A stretch of 64,000 nt of DNA from Blastobasis lacticolella (taxonomy: Eukaryota; Arthropoda; Insecta; Lepidoptera; Blastobasidae). Below, in pieces: positions 11,032 to 21,860 of this stretch. The position numbers and the translations under genes are program-made. A model generated the notes under the pieces. It saw only the letters and a list, made by a program, of their open reading frames with translations, searched no databases and was not told the origin of the DNA. Each line of letters begins with the position of its first letter. Position 1 is the stretch's first letter. Where the stretch lies: positions 17,054,122-17,118,121 of the forward strand of contig LR990044.1 in assembly GCA_905147135.1 (NCBI GenBank), written 5' to 3'.

Positions 11032-13011
11032 TATTTTTTTATAGCCTTACGTGATGGTAACAAAGGCGAGGATGCAATGTCGCAAAAAATTATGGGTGAT
11101 TTGACAGGTAACAGCGGTGCAGTGAATTATAATGCCAGGTAGGAAAGGTACACGAATGTTGTAAGGTGGATTTACTCTATTCATTGTTTAGTTACTTCAT
11201 TCAATAGGTGAAAGATTGTATTTTTGTTTGTGAGTGAGTCATTCGCCGTTTCGTGGCGGATCTTCACAACATTTATATTTCTTTTTAAATCTAATATCAA
11301 ACATACACACGACCTACTTGTTGGGTATTCGTAGTTTGTCGTCAGTAATGTTTACTATTTATACACGGATCTCTTTAGTGGTCTTATTTTAATCAAATAT
11401 ACCTATTACACGAAGTTTTTGGACATGCCAAAATTGCACAACAAGGAAGTTGTGCGTTTACCAATAAATCCTTTTGTTCCAGTCTCTCGATCATTATAAA
11501 AGTAAATCAGAAATGTCTGGACGAGTGCAAATATTATTTCTCTTTTTTCCTAAAATGGCCGTTGAAACTTCGCAGCATAGAAATTGAAGCAGCGCAGCAT
11601 TCCCGAGAGAGCGAAATTACAAAAACAAAACAAAAGTTAAAAACATGATTCGCGTTTCTTTTCACGCATTACCGCAAACTTTTTTGTACACAAAAACAAA
11701 AGACGTGAACTTTCTTTTTAATTAAACGAGAAAGGAGGATAGTCCGAAATATCGAATCCCTAATAACCGTTTAGGGGATACAAAAAGTAACGCCACCCAT
11801 TGTCCTTTCTTGATTGGCGGCCTTATTTCCAAAATGGCTGCTTGATGTTTTTAATTAAGACCATTGACAACAAGCTGTGATGAGTAATTCTCCTTCACGA
11901 TTGTGCGCAAAGTACATGCCGTTGAGACAGCATGAAAAATGCGAAACAAAAAGTTCAATGGTTCATCATTCTTAGGGATAGGCATTTAGCATGGAGGAAG
12001 GAAAACGTTTATGGCCTACTAAGAGTCCGCACTGCGCCAGGGTGGTTGTAAAACTGAGTTCGTTTGCTGTTTTACTAGCCCAGGAAATGCGATGGGACCT
12101 TGTTCATGTCCATGACTTTGTTCTTGTAATAAGGTTTTTTATCTCCAATTTCCAAGAAGTGGCAAGGGTGTCTAGATTTCGGTTCAGTTTGTTCAGAACC
12201 TTGTTTTATTTTGATAGTCTACATGAGTATACCAGGACACTTAATAATATATTTAATATAGATAGAATCAGCCACCAATCAAGTTGATAGCTTAGGGTAG
12301 AAAACTAATTATTTAAAAATCTCAATACATGGAGCCATATAGCCCTAACAGGGAATATATCAAGGAATCACTGAAGTAAAATATATAGTATACATGAACT
12401 CCTTTATGTGTTTTATTGGCAATGTTTTTTCCAAACTTTATCTGCTTTGGCCGGGTTACTTTGTATCTACCAGTGAGATATTCGAGGGCTTTCAGAAACT
12501 CTTCGGTTATATTCTTTTGGCAGTTTTTTACGTGAGTAAAGTATGAAGTGAAGAGAGCGATAATATCACAATCCCCTTTTCTTATATGGAATAACAGCAG
12601 GAGGTATTGGGAAAAGAGTATAATAACATTGAGCACTTAGTTACTTCCACATAGCGAAAATATAAAAGAAAACAGATTACGATTTCTTATTGAACACCTC
12701 AATAAACCTTGCATCATATTTCAACATGAAAATTCAATTTACCCACCATAAACCACAAAGAAAACAGTATAACTGCGTAACTAAGAATTTAAGTAAAGGA
12801 CCTTTTATTTGATTACCGTAAGTAAATACATAAAACACACACGAACAAAACGATAAAACGTAAGCTATTCATCAAAGGGCCCGCGACATAAATGGGTAGG
12901 AGTCACGTGATGCATGTCCATACATAATGCACTCCCTAAAATTACGCTGTCCACGCGTTCGGTTGCCACGCTTGGTGGCTAAGCAGCCAGTAGTGCTTCC
13001 TTTCCTTCCTT
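11032..13011. other. Non-coding, no feature seen
   Basis: AT-rich. Frames of 98 codons at 11991-12287 (+) and 104 codons at 12636-12322 (-) have no domain, signal peptide or exon borders, and I do not call them. Confidence 0.45.
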
Positions 13012-13227
13012 ACATAGTATGCAATAAAGCCGCTTTTCGTGTCCGTTTGTTTGGATATGAGCTAAGTCTTCGTAAACCACGATTACCAACGGATTTTGAT
13101 GCGGGTATCGTTCTTTCTTCTGGAAGGTTTAATATGTATTCTCTACTATAATATGCATGTATGTAACATGCAAATTATAATAGAGAAAACCCGAGAATAC
13201 CCATGCAAAGTTGGGTCGGGTCGCTAG
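13012..13227 (+). mobile_element. Short non-autonomous Helitron
   Basis: Begins near 'tagtatgcaataaagccgct' and contains 'caacggattttgatgcggg', a phrase shared with the copy at 40291-40486. It ends 'gggtcgggtcgctag' with CTAG at 13224-13227 followed by T. The 5' end is approximate. Confidence 0.65.
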
Positions 13228-14518
13228 TTACGTGTTTTTTTTGCTGTCCCCAATTGACAATGACCCCATCTCTTTCATGGTCTTTATACAATAGTTCCGT
13301 AGGACTTACTTCCGAACACAACGATCGTCTGTGGCAAATAAAAAGCGTCTAATGTCCGGGAATGACAACGGGAAATAGTAATTTGTTGATTTTGGTGCAC
13401 CAAAATCGTCCTTTTCATGCTGGTGAAAATATATTTGACAGCCCGTTGTCTCCATGATGGGGACAAGACTAATAGAAATTTAACGTTTTAGGTTCGATAC
13501 TAACTAAATCTGTGCTTTACTCATATTCCTGTTTCTAATATCTTAATATTGCATTAGAATCATTTGCTAGCATTGAAATAAATACTTTGCTGAATTGACT
13601 TATTTATTTCTGAGGCATTGGTTTCTTGTATGTAAAAAACCCAATTTTTGCTAACGGTAGGAAATTACGAAAATAAAGAACTATAAAAATTCATATTACT
13701 AACGTTAAACATTTGACTATTTTAAATGTAATTTAAGAAAGTTCAGGGGTAGCCTGCATAAAGAGATGTATGTATGGGAAAATGCAAAAAAGATGTGTCA
13801 TGACTGCATATAGTATATGTGATGAGTGTGAATAAGTTTTTTATATAATTGCATGTACGTCTGAAAAACTCAATATTCAAGTCAATGTTAAGTCTGGACT
13901 TTAACGTGTTACACTATTAGTATCGAATAACTAAATTATACAAATCCGTGACAGTAACTTTCCGGTCTCGAGTCACTCTTACCCCAACTTTGAACGTACG
14001 CTCGATAAACTTATGTCGCCCTATAAATTTCTATGTCATACACTAAAAGTGTGAAAGAGATGCATTTGATAGGCTAGGCGGTAACGGTTACCCCAATATG
14101 CCACATTCAATGGAAGTTAGGGCCGCTTTGATAATACACACGCGTGCATTTGAAGGATCATTAATTTCCTTTTTAATAATGTATGATTAGGTGTAATTAA
14201 TAATGAGTACAGCCCTGTGACCAGCGACTGGGCGTATCGTGTACTGACGGGTGATATAGTGCATAGTTTTGTCGAAGTTGTGAACTATTGTTTTGTATCT
14301 ATATGGTTAAAAATTCAAAATATTTATGGACAATTGAAAATGTTATTGACACAGTGTCGTTCAGTCCAAATTAACCAACGTTACCAAGTTATAGATAATG
14401 TGTCATACTAGATATGTATATACTTATTTTATTAGACACGCAACATAAAAATACAAGTAAACGTGTTGTTACGTGCACTGCAAAAGCAATCTCTAATGAA
14501 TATTTTTTCTTGTTTCAG
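13228..14518. other. Non-coding DNA up to the LRR coding exon
   Basis: AT-rich and without recognisable genes. It ends in a polypyrimidine tract and acceptor, 'tattttttcttgtttcag', with AG at 14517-14518, so it is most likely the last part of the long 5' intron of the LRR gene. Confidence 0.55.
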
Positions 14519-14535
14519 CTTGGAAAAGCAAAGGG

Positions 14536-17500
14536 ATGGAGACGCTCGTTCAATATTTGCTGCTAGCTCTGGCTCTGACCTCAGTGCAAATATCGTACAC
14601 AGAAAGCCGTCAAAATGAAAAACGCAGGGATAAAACCGAGCGAAGGTACCACGCCATCCAGAATAAAGACAACATATGCGAGATTACAAACAGAGATTCT
14701 AAAGTGCACTGCTACTGCGAGAGCACTGACATCAAATCTGCGACTCGAGCCGACTGCTGGGTATTCAACGGAGGTATAGACGAAGCCGACCCGATATGGA
14801 CCAGTTTTAACTCCCAGCCCCATTTAGAAAAACTCACCTTCAACGTGCGATCAGACGGAGCTCTTAAATTTGTGCCCCTAAACGTAATACACCGCTTAAA
14901 ACGGCTTCAAAAACTACACATCCACTACGCGACTCTGAGCAAAATCGAGAAGAGGACATTCTCCAACCTAACTACAGTGAGAGATATAACGCTAATGAAC
15001 AACAAAATAACCGAGTTGGACTTTTCCGCGTTCACAAGCCTCCCGTCGCTCGTAAACCTGACTATAAAGGAAAACAAAGTTACCGAGATACAGCGTGATG
15101 TTTTTGTCGATTTGCCAGCGCTGAGATATCTAGACTTGTCGTTCAATAACATTGCTTTAGTCCACGAGGGCAGCTTCGAGCATCTGACCACAATTACCGA
15201 TCTGATATTGGAGTCGAATTCAATTACGGTAATAACTAAAGAAACTTTCAGGGGACTGGCTAATTTGACGAGATTGGATCTCAGGTCCAACAAGTTGTCG
15301 ATGCTGGGCGACTTGACATTCGCCGAACTATGGAACTTGAATGAGTTGCTTTTGGACAATAATGAATTGAAGTACTTATCGGAGAGGGCATTTGATGGAC
15401 TGACAATGTTACTGAAACTGTCAATGACAGGCAATAGATTGAAAGCGCTGCACGAAGGACTTTTAGAAGGTGTCAGAGGGTTAGAGTTGCTGGACTTGAG
15501 AAACAACGAGATCGAGGTCTTCACTTACGACAACATCAAGCCCATTATAGATAATTTGAAAATTAAGACATCTGTTTTGTATTTAAGCGGTGAGTATTCA
15601 TGTATTTCGTTAGCTAACAAAGCAGTTTTGTGGCATCGTCATCGGTCTTTGTCATCGCCCTTGGTATACACATACATGTCTTCGGTTTGCAAATTTTACT
15701 GTTTTATGTCTCGTTTATTTCTGAGAAACTTTTCAATGAAACAAACTTTCCTTTTTTCATGTTAGGCAAGACAGGCATTTGACCGCCATCTTACCTGTTG
15801 TTGTTGAATTAAGTGCGGTTTTATCCCGCCTTCTAGATCACTTTTCGGCTATCATAGTCAAAAGGAGATACAAACTTTGGTTCGTTGTCCCACCGCTACT
15901 CCCCACTGGTGGGCCCAGAGTAATTTATTCCACCTGTGCAAATGTGTGTCTTTAAATAACCGCACTCTATATTTTGTTGAATTAGGGATTTCGTTGTACG
16001 CAGACCTCACTTCGTCCAAGGTGGTCTTAAGATCTAACAGTTTGGTGATGGATTAGTGTGGCCCTCGATGATAATAATTACAAAATCCGGTGGAATTTGT
16101 AACCATCATCTTCCAACAAAATTGGTTATCTTTTAGTTTAACTTGTACGCCTTCAGTTGGTGAGGTCAAACAACGACTGTTAAGAAAATTCAAACTGACC
16201 TGCATTCGCTAGCCATGATAACTATAAAACGATTAATACACCGCCGGGCCAAAATAATAACTTTAAAACCGCGGTTAATACGTTAAAACTCGCTTCATAA
16301 TGTCTAAACATCGCACATACAGAAGAAAGTACTCTATTCTATTACAATCGTATTACACGTACGTTTTTGGTGCTTTATTACACTAAATAACACACTATGT
16401 GCACAACACTCGCATGGGAAGATAAATAACTATATTTTAGCTTACAATGCAACCCCCGGGGGTTAAGCCCCTACAAAAGCACCCTCTTGCATTAAAGACA
16501 ATTAATGAGTGTTACAGCTCCCTTTAGCAAGTCAACAATGGAGTAATAACTCGATTTAGTCACAATGTGTTTTATTAAAAATCAACAAACATTTTCTCAT
16601 GGTAATCCTGTTTGCTTTTTTCGTTATGAATATGGACGCGTGCTTCGGATTTGGGGATTCCCAAATGGCCAGTGATTTTGGTTAGTAAGGGCAGGATGCG
16701 GATCGCCCAAATGGGTCGTAGGTAGGTTGTTTATTGCTGGTGTGCACGGGAATATTTTACTTAAGTACAGTAGAGTACTGTACATACAATTAGAAGGTTT
16801 TGCAAGCGTAATTCTCCTGGGTCAGATATATTAGATAAAGGAAAGTACTTAGTTAACTTAATTTTGTACTTTTAATCAAGCCGAAACAGCTAAACAATGT
16901 CGGCTGTATTGGTCGACTGAACCAATAGTTGTCTTCCAATACCTACGTACAGTTCATATGATCTCCACGCGCTCTGTGCTTCGGAGGACACGGCACTGGG
17001 TTTCAAGTCTGCTAATTTTATTTAACTTACATGCTATTGATATTCAGTTGAGATTCGATTGTGACGTCATTACGATTGAGTTGAATCGAGTATTCTGCAA
17101 AAACTTTTATATCAATATCAATATCGAGTATCTGTAAAGTGTATAATAGAATTGTAATAGACTCTCAGTTTAATAGATAATGGTGTTGACTTCTAATATC
17201 TACCAAGAGACTGCCATTCTAGTCCACAATCGAGCTAAAACTTAGTAGACTTGAGACCTTTGCCCGGTTGCAATCGATCGATATCAGTCGTCAAGACATT
17301 GATAAATAGGCAATGTGGATGCATGGATGCATGCTTTCATCTATGGCCACTCCGTATAAGGACGGACAGTGAATGAATCTATACCATACAAATATAGGAC
17401 ATGGTACATTAGCGCTCATTGGGAGAGACCTATGTCTAGCAGTAGACTAGTATAGGCTGATGAAAAGCTACTTACAGGAAAATTGTAGGTAGCTTTATTA

Positions 17501-18975
17501 TTATTACTACCTTAAAATTTCAAGTTAGTCCTCAAAATGGGAACTTTACTTGACCGACATTTTCTGACCAGTTTTCAAACGTATGTTTCACACCAAAGAC
17601 AGTCTAGCTCCATTTAGTATGCCAAAATAATTTGGGACCGTCTGAATAATATATTTAGGCCTCCACACCCTGGCTGAGTCACACCCGACAAAATTCAGAG
17701 GGCCTTTTCACATCTCAAGTCCCGGATGACCTCTTCGATGTCGATTAACCTCCCGGACCAGTGTCAAAGGAATAAACTAAGCCCCGGCATCGATATTCGT
17801 TTCTCATTTACTTATTTAGTCACAGAAATGAAAGTAGCTGATTGGAGTATCGAGTCCGTCGACGCGACTCTTACGTATAATATACAATTACGGCCCTGAG
17901 TTATCTTTTTCGTTATCATATTACGCACCGACATGCGTGTTGATAATTTTATCACAAATATTATTAGCTATTTGTGAAATAATTGGTCAAGCGTCGGTGG
18001 CCGAGTGGTTAAGGTATCCGACGCGTAAGCGAGAGGTACCAGGTTCGAATCACACTGCGGCCATGTACCAATGACTCTTTTCTGAGTTATGTACATTAAT
18101 TGAATACTAACCGATGTTCTTACGGTGAGGGAAAACTCGTGATGGAATCTGCACATTCAGGCGAATGAATGTGAAACCATGATCCAATCTGGTCAGGTTC
18201 CCCTGATAGCACGGTCGTGGTCACATGGCAGTCGCTCCACTGTACTTATCTAATTTACTAAATAATGGATCATAGTCAAGGCGCACCCTGGGCTCTCATG
18301 CGCGAGAGAACCAGAACATTAACGCTAACATGAGTGAAATAAATTGTCAATAGAAAATAAAGACATCCATTTGAAGGTATCGTTTTAGTTAACACTCATC
18401 AACACCACCTCTGCTATCGGAGATTTTGCAAGCCACGACGTGGCTTAAGATGTCTACTATGTAGTAATAGCAACAGGAATGTATTTCGTATCTTGGAAAA
18501 ATGGTTGATGAAGTAATATTTTGTTTCAGGCAACAAACTCGCTTGCGACTGCCGGCTATCATGGATCCAGATGCTAAGAAACGAGACCAAGAGTGAACCT
18601 TTAAGATTGGCGTTGGAAGACGTCACTTGCATACCGAAAAGTGAAGCAAACGACATGAACGCAGTGACAAAAGCAGAACTACAGCTCGAAGATGACAATG
18701 ATTTCCAAAAAGACGGTAACGAAGAAGCTGACGATAGCGTTACACTTAAAGCACCAACTGTACAATCACTTGTTACTCAGGTGATCGTCATTGATGTCCC
18801 AGCAGAAGAGTTACCTTGTCCAAATGAATTGGTTCAAAATGAAGATTCCCTAATGTTATCAGCGAAAGAGCAAAGCTTCTGGCAACCCAGTTCGAGTACC
18901 GAAATGAAAGCGGCATTACCACTTATAATTTTCATGAGCACATACTTAATACTAGCTTCAAGTCATAACAGTTAA
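14536..18975 (+). CDS. Con: LRR cell-surface protein, probably connectin (two coding exons)
   Basis: Exons 14536-15589 and 18530-18975 join in phase 1 across GTGAGT...TTTCAG and encode 499 residues. The exon starts at 14519 and the first ATG is at 14536. Seen: a signal peptide (residues 1-23); an N-terminal cysteine cap (C48, C59, C61, C74); about ten 24-residue leucine-rich repeats (about 98-340, e.g. LPALRYLDLSFNNI); a C-terminal cap split by the intron (C357, C359, C385 and probably C448); a strongly acidic insert of about 60 residues inside that cap; and a hydrophobic end (480-494) with a short polar tail, as in GPI-anchored proteins. NLT and NET glycosylation sites are present. Insect connectin is a GPI-anchored LRR homophilic adhesion protein on muscles and motor neurons; the same architecture suggests that role here. 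The LRR class is certain. The name connectin is my recognition, not a search result, and another insect LRR adhesion protein is possible. Confidence 0.75.
17400..17465 (+). mobile_element. Degenerate RTE-type LINE 3' end
   Basis: 'gagagacctatgtctagcag' followed by 'aggctgatgaa' resembles the common RTE ending ('gaggcctatgcccagcag ... gctgatatgatgatga'). It is short and mutated. Confidence 0.45.
17991..18333 (+). mobile_element. Full-length tRNA-derived SINE with target duplication
   Basis: The head resembles a tRNA: an A-box region TGGCCGAGTGGTTAAGG (17998-18014) and a B box GGTTCGAATC from 18042. The body contains 'ggtcaggttcccctg' and 'gtcgctccactgtac'. The 3' tail 'accctgggctctc...gagaaccagaacattaacgc' resembles the RTE 3' end at 24640-24704. 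It is flanked by near-identical 17-bp direct repeats, 17974-17990 (GTGAAATAATTGGTCAA) and 18334-18350 (GTGAAATAAATTGTCAA), as expected for a target-site duplication. It sits inside the LRR gene intron in sense orientation. Confidence 0.9.
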
Positions 18976-19285
18976 CTTCTCGATATCGAATGACTGTACT
19001 TTTTCCAGTGAATTTTGTACCAATTATTTCGGCTTACATTTAATTCTTTTGTACGTAGAATGTAAGGGAAAAGACTGGTTTATGATATTTAACTTATTTG
19101 GTATTATTAGGTGTAAGTTATTTTATGCGAATACGAATGCTGACTGTAAATAGCATAGTGTGCTATCAGTACCAATTATTAAGTTAATGAATAGTTAACT
19201 TGTGTGATACATTGAGTCATTATGTACCTACTTATGCCATGTATACTTATTAATTATTCAGTCATCCTAAACTTAACCAGTAATT

Positions 19286-19485
19286 AATAAATAGAATATG
19301 ATACAGCTTAAAACTTAAGTAAAAGAAAACTATGCATTTCTTAGTTAGTATTATTCCTTTCATTTTAACTGGTCTCTTGTTTGAAGTAAGTATCCAAAAA
19401 TCGTGTAATTTAAGCTTAATTATTTCAAAGTGATTATGTAAATATAGAGCGATAAGAAAAATGTAACATTGAAGTATGAAATAAA
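19286..19485 (+). terminator. Candidate polyadenylation signals of the LRR gene
   Basis: AATAAA occurs at 19286-19291 and again at 19480-19485, about 310 and 505 bases after the stop codon at 18975. No transposon intervenes, so either could end the transcript. T-rich sequence follows the second one. Confidence 0.4.
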
Positions 19486-19548
19486 ATTTTAAACGATTGC
19501 ATATACATTTTCGATGTTGTTTCATTAGATTACTTTTTGTTCAAATCA

Positions 19549-19668
19549 GAGCGTTGGTGGCTAGCGAGTCGAACTCGTAAGCGAGAGGTACCAGGTTCGA
19601 ACCCCAGTGCGGCCATGTACAAATGACTCTATCCTAACCATGTACCTACATTACCTAAACCGTTCACT
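19549..19668 (+). mobile_element. tRNA-SINE head, 3'-interrupted
   Basis: 'cgttggtggctagcgagtcg', 'gcgagaggtaccaggttcg' and 'actgcggccatgtac' match the SINE head at 17991. The A box is altered. The body breaks off about where the RTE sequence begins. Confidence 0.75.
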
Positions 19669-19671
19669 ATG

Positions 19672-20598
19672 TCATTTCGTATCCAGGATAATACCACTGC
19701 AGCGAGGTGTTAGACAAGGTTGATGTCATATCACCGAAGTTGTTTACAGCTGCACTGGAGGATATCTTTAGGCTTCTGGACTGGAACGGACTTGGCATCA
19801 ATATAAACGGCAAGTACTTCACTCACCTCAGATTTGCTGACGATATCGTAGTCATGGCTGAAACCCTGGAAAACTTGGGCAAAATGCTCGATGACCTTTG
19901 TAGTGCTTCTCAACAAGTAGGTCTTAAAATGAACATGCACAAGACGAAAATTATGTTGAATGTCCATGTTGTGCATACTCCAGTGATAGTTGGAGGCACT
20001 CCACTTGAAGTTGTTGAAGACTATACATACCTAGGACAAATAGTCCAGCTAGGTAGGTCCAATTTCAAGTAAGAGGTCAATCGACTAATCCAACTCGGTT
20101 GGCTAGCGTTCGTGAAGCTACGCCATATATTTTCGTCCCAATTACCGCAGTGTCTCAAGACAGAGTCTTTGACCAATGTGTATTGCCAGTGATGACTTAC
20201 GGAACTGAAACGTAGCCGCTCTATGTGGGCCTTATAAAAAAGCTCACTGTTACCCAAACGGCAATGGAAAGAGCTATTCTCGGAGTTTCTTTGCGCAATC
20301 GAATCAGAAATGACTAGATCTGCAAGCGAATCAAGGTCACCGACATAGCTCTAAGGATTGCCAGACTGAAGTGGCAGTGGGCAGGGCACATAGCTCGAAG
20401 AACAGATGGCCGATGGGGCAGTAAAGTTCTCGAGTGGCGACCACCCACCGGCAGGCCTCCCACAAGGTGGACCAACGACATGATAAGAATTGCAGGTACC
20501 AGCTGGATGCGGAAAGCACAGGACCGGCCTTTGTGCAGATCCCTGGGGGAGGCCTATGCCCAGCAGTGGGCGTCTTCTGGCAGATATGATGATGATTA
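19672..20598 (+). pseudogene. RTE-type LINE, 3' third of the reverse transcriptase, broken
   Basis: Begins mid-RT with a QRGVRQG-like stretch, then reads IDV-type text VISPKLFTAALEDIFRLLDW, HLRFADDIVVMAE (the FADD catalytic box, near 19836) and EDYTYLGQIVQLGRSNF. After about 20072 frameshifts and stops break the C-terminal part, but VTDIALRIARLKWQWAGH and the GWMRKAQDR...LGEAYAQQWA ending are still readable. It ends 'gatatgatgatgatt'. This is the animal RTE clade ('endonuclease-reverse transcriptase'). It is 5'-truncated and not functional. Confidence 0.85.
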
Positions 20599-20619
20599 TT
20601 ACTTGAACACTAAACGTTG

Positions 20620-20692
20620 CTCTTACGGCCAGGGAAAATATCGTGAGGAAACCTGCACGTTCGGGCGACTGAATGTGTAACCATGATCTTGT
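20620..20692 (+). mobile_element. tRNA-SINE body fragment
   Basis: 'cttacggccagggaaaatat', 'cctgcacgttcgggcgactg' and 'aatgtgtaaccatgatc' match the middle of the SINE (compare 18119-18185 and 54778-54850). Confidence 0.65.
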
Positions 20693-20884
20693 GATTATGT
20701 GTTCTACCGCTTGTATAACTTTGTTTGTTCTCAAGAACTGTTTGACATGATGCCTACAGCTACATTATATCATCGCACCACTCGCTACCGACAGGGAGTT
20801 CATCCTCACGCGTTGGAGCCAAATATGTCGCGAACTGTGTAGTTCCAAAGGAACTTTCTTCCTTGCACACTAAGGTTGTGGTCT

Positions 20885-21500
20885 CAGTGGCGTAGCTTGC
20901 CCTCCGGGGGCCCCGTATCAATAGTTGTCTAGGGGTCCCCCTAGTTGATACCGCCAACTACGGGGGGTACGAATAATCAAAATCCTGGTCTCACATTAAG
21001 TCAATAAATGGTCGAGCGCAGCGAACGAACTTTCTATAATTATTTTGGCGGAGGGGGTCTGAAATTGTCTATTCAATAAAAATAACTTTAATTACTGTTT
21101 TAAAGTGACAATATACTCTAAACAGGCCGAGTCCGCGAATCTAGGGAGGCGTGTTCGGAATATTTGATATGCTTGCCCTTGGCTTGGCTATATTATAACC
21201 TAAGTTATGGAATGAGCGAGCGTGCGAGCTCGAAATTTTTTCTTTTATCCCTCAAAACCTTGCGCGATTTTAATAAAAATAACGTAAAATCTAGTGCCAG
21301 GCAATGTCAAAAATTTTGACATTCTAGTATGTTGAGATTGTATAATAAAATAAAGTTCACGAACAATTAATGAGCGAGCGCAGCAAGCTCGAAATTTCTG
21401 GAATTGTTTTGGCAGGCCCCCTGGTTTGAAATTATCTATTGAATCATTTTTCCCTGGGAAGTATAAACATATATAAATATTTTAATCGGGAAATAAATTG
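20885..21500 (+). mobile_element. DNA transposon copy (CAGTGGCGTAGC family), right end missing
   Basis: Starts CAGTGGCGTAGC and continues 'cgggggccccgtatcaat', 'gcgagcg' blocks and 'ttggcttggctatatta'. It runs parallel to 39884-41013, which keeps both inverted ends. The right end is not found; a SINE fragment and then an RTE follow. No transposase is coded, so it is non-autonomous. Confidence 0.65.
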
Positions 21501-21509
21501 ATTTGAGTA

Positions 21510-21612
21510 GGTATGTATTTAAATAGTTTATCAGTTGTTTAGCACCAATTACACAAGCTTTGCTTACTTTGAGACTAGATGGCAGTATGTGAATTATTTT
21601 TGTATTTATTTA
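21510..21612 (+). mobile_element. 3' half of the second SINE family
   Basis: 'aatagtttatcagttgttta', 'cacaagctttgcttactttg' and 'agatggcagtatgtgaatta' match the 3' halves at 25450-25556 and (inverted) 7500-7640. No head is present. Confidence 0.6.
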
Positions 21613-21860
21613 CCACTAGTAATCAATATCTTTCCTCGCAGACTTGCGAAGTATTCAGCAGAGTAGAGCAGTAGAGTAGAAGCGTCTGTGGGGTTTTTTA
21701 ACACGGCGATCTCCAGACTCCAACCCATTCAGCCGAGCATGGGTATTATGATAACTGCCAGAGAAGGATCAAGTCTAGTAGTGGACGCTGCTGATGTGAT
21801 TTCACGTCCTAGACGCAATAAATATCAAAATAAAAAAGACTTATTCTAATTTAATTTTTT

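Larger units (their letters stand above)
15590..18529 (+). other. Intron of the LRR gene
   Basis: Bounded by donor GTGAGT at 15590 and acceptor TTTCAG ending 18529. Without splicing, translation would run on to a stop at 15765, losing the second half of the C-terminal cap. The intron holds a degenerate RTE end near 17400-17465 and a SINE with target duplication at 17991-18333. The rest shows nothing recognisable. Confidence 0.8.

Noticed and set aside
14925..15524. 199-codon - strand frame
   Set aside because: It is the antisense shadow of the LRR exon, an effect of its regular leucine/asparagine codons.
17991..18063. tRNA gene (also 19549, 25321, 54650, 55276)
   Set aside because: A- and B-box-like sequences are present, but the cloverleaf is imperfect and each head continues into a SINE body. 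They are SINE promoters, not tRNA genes.
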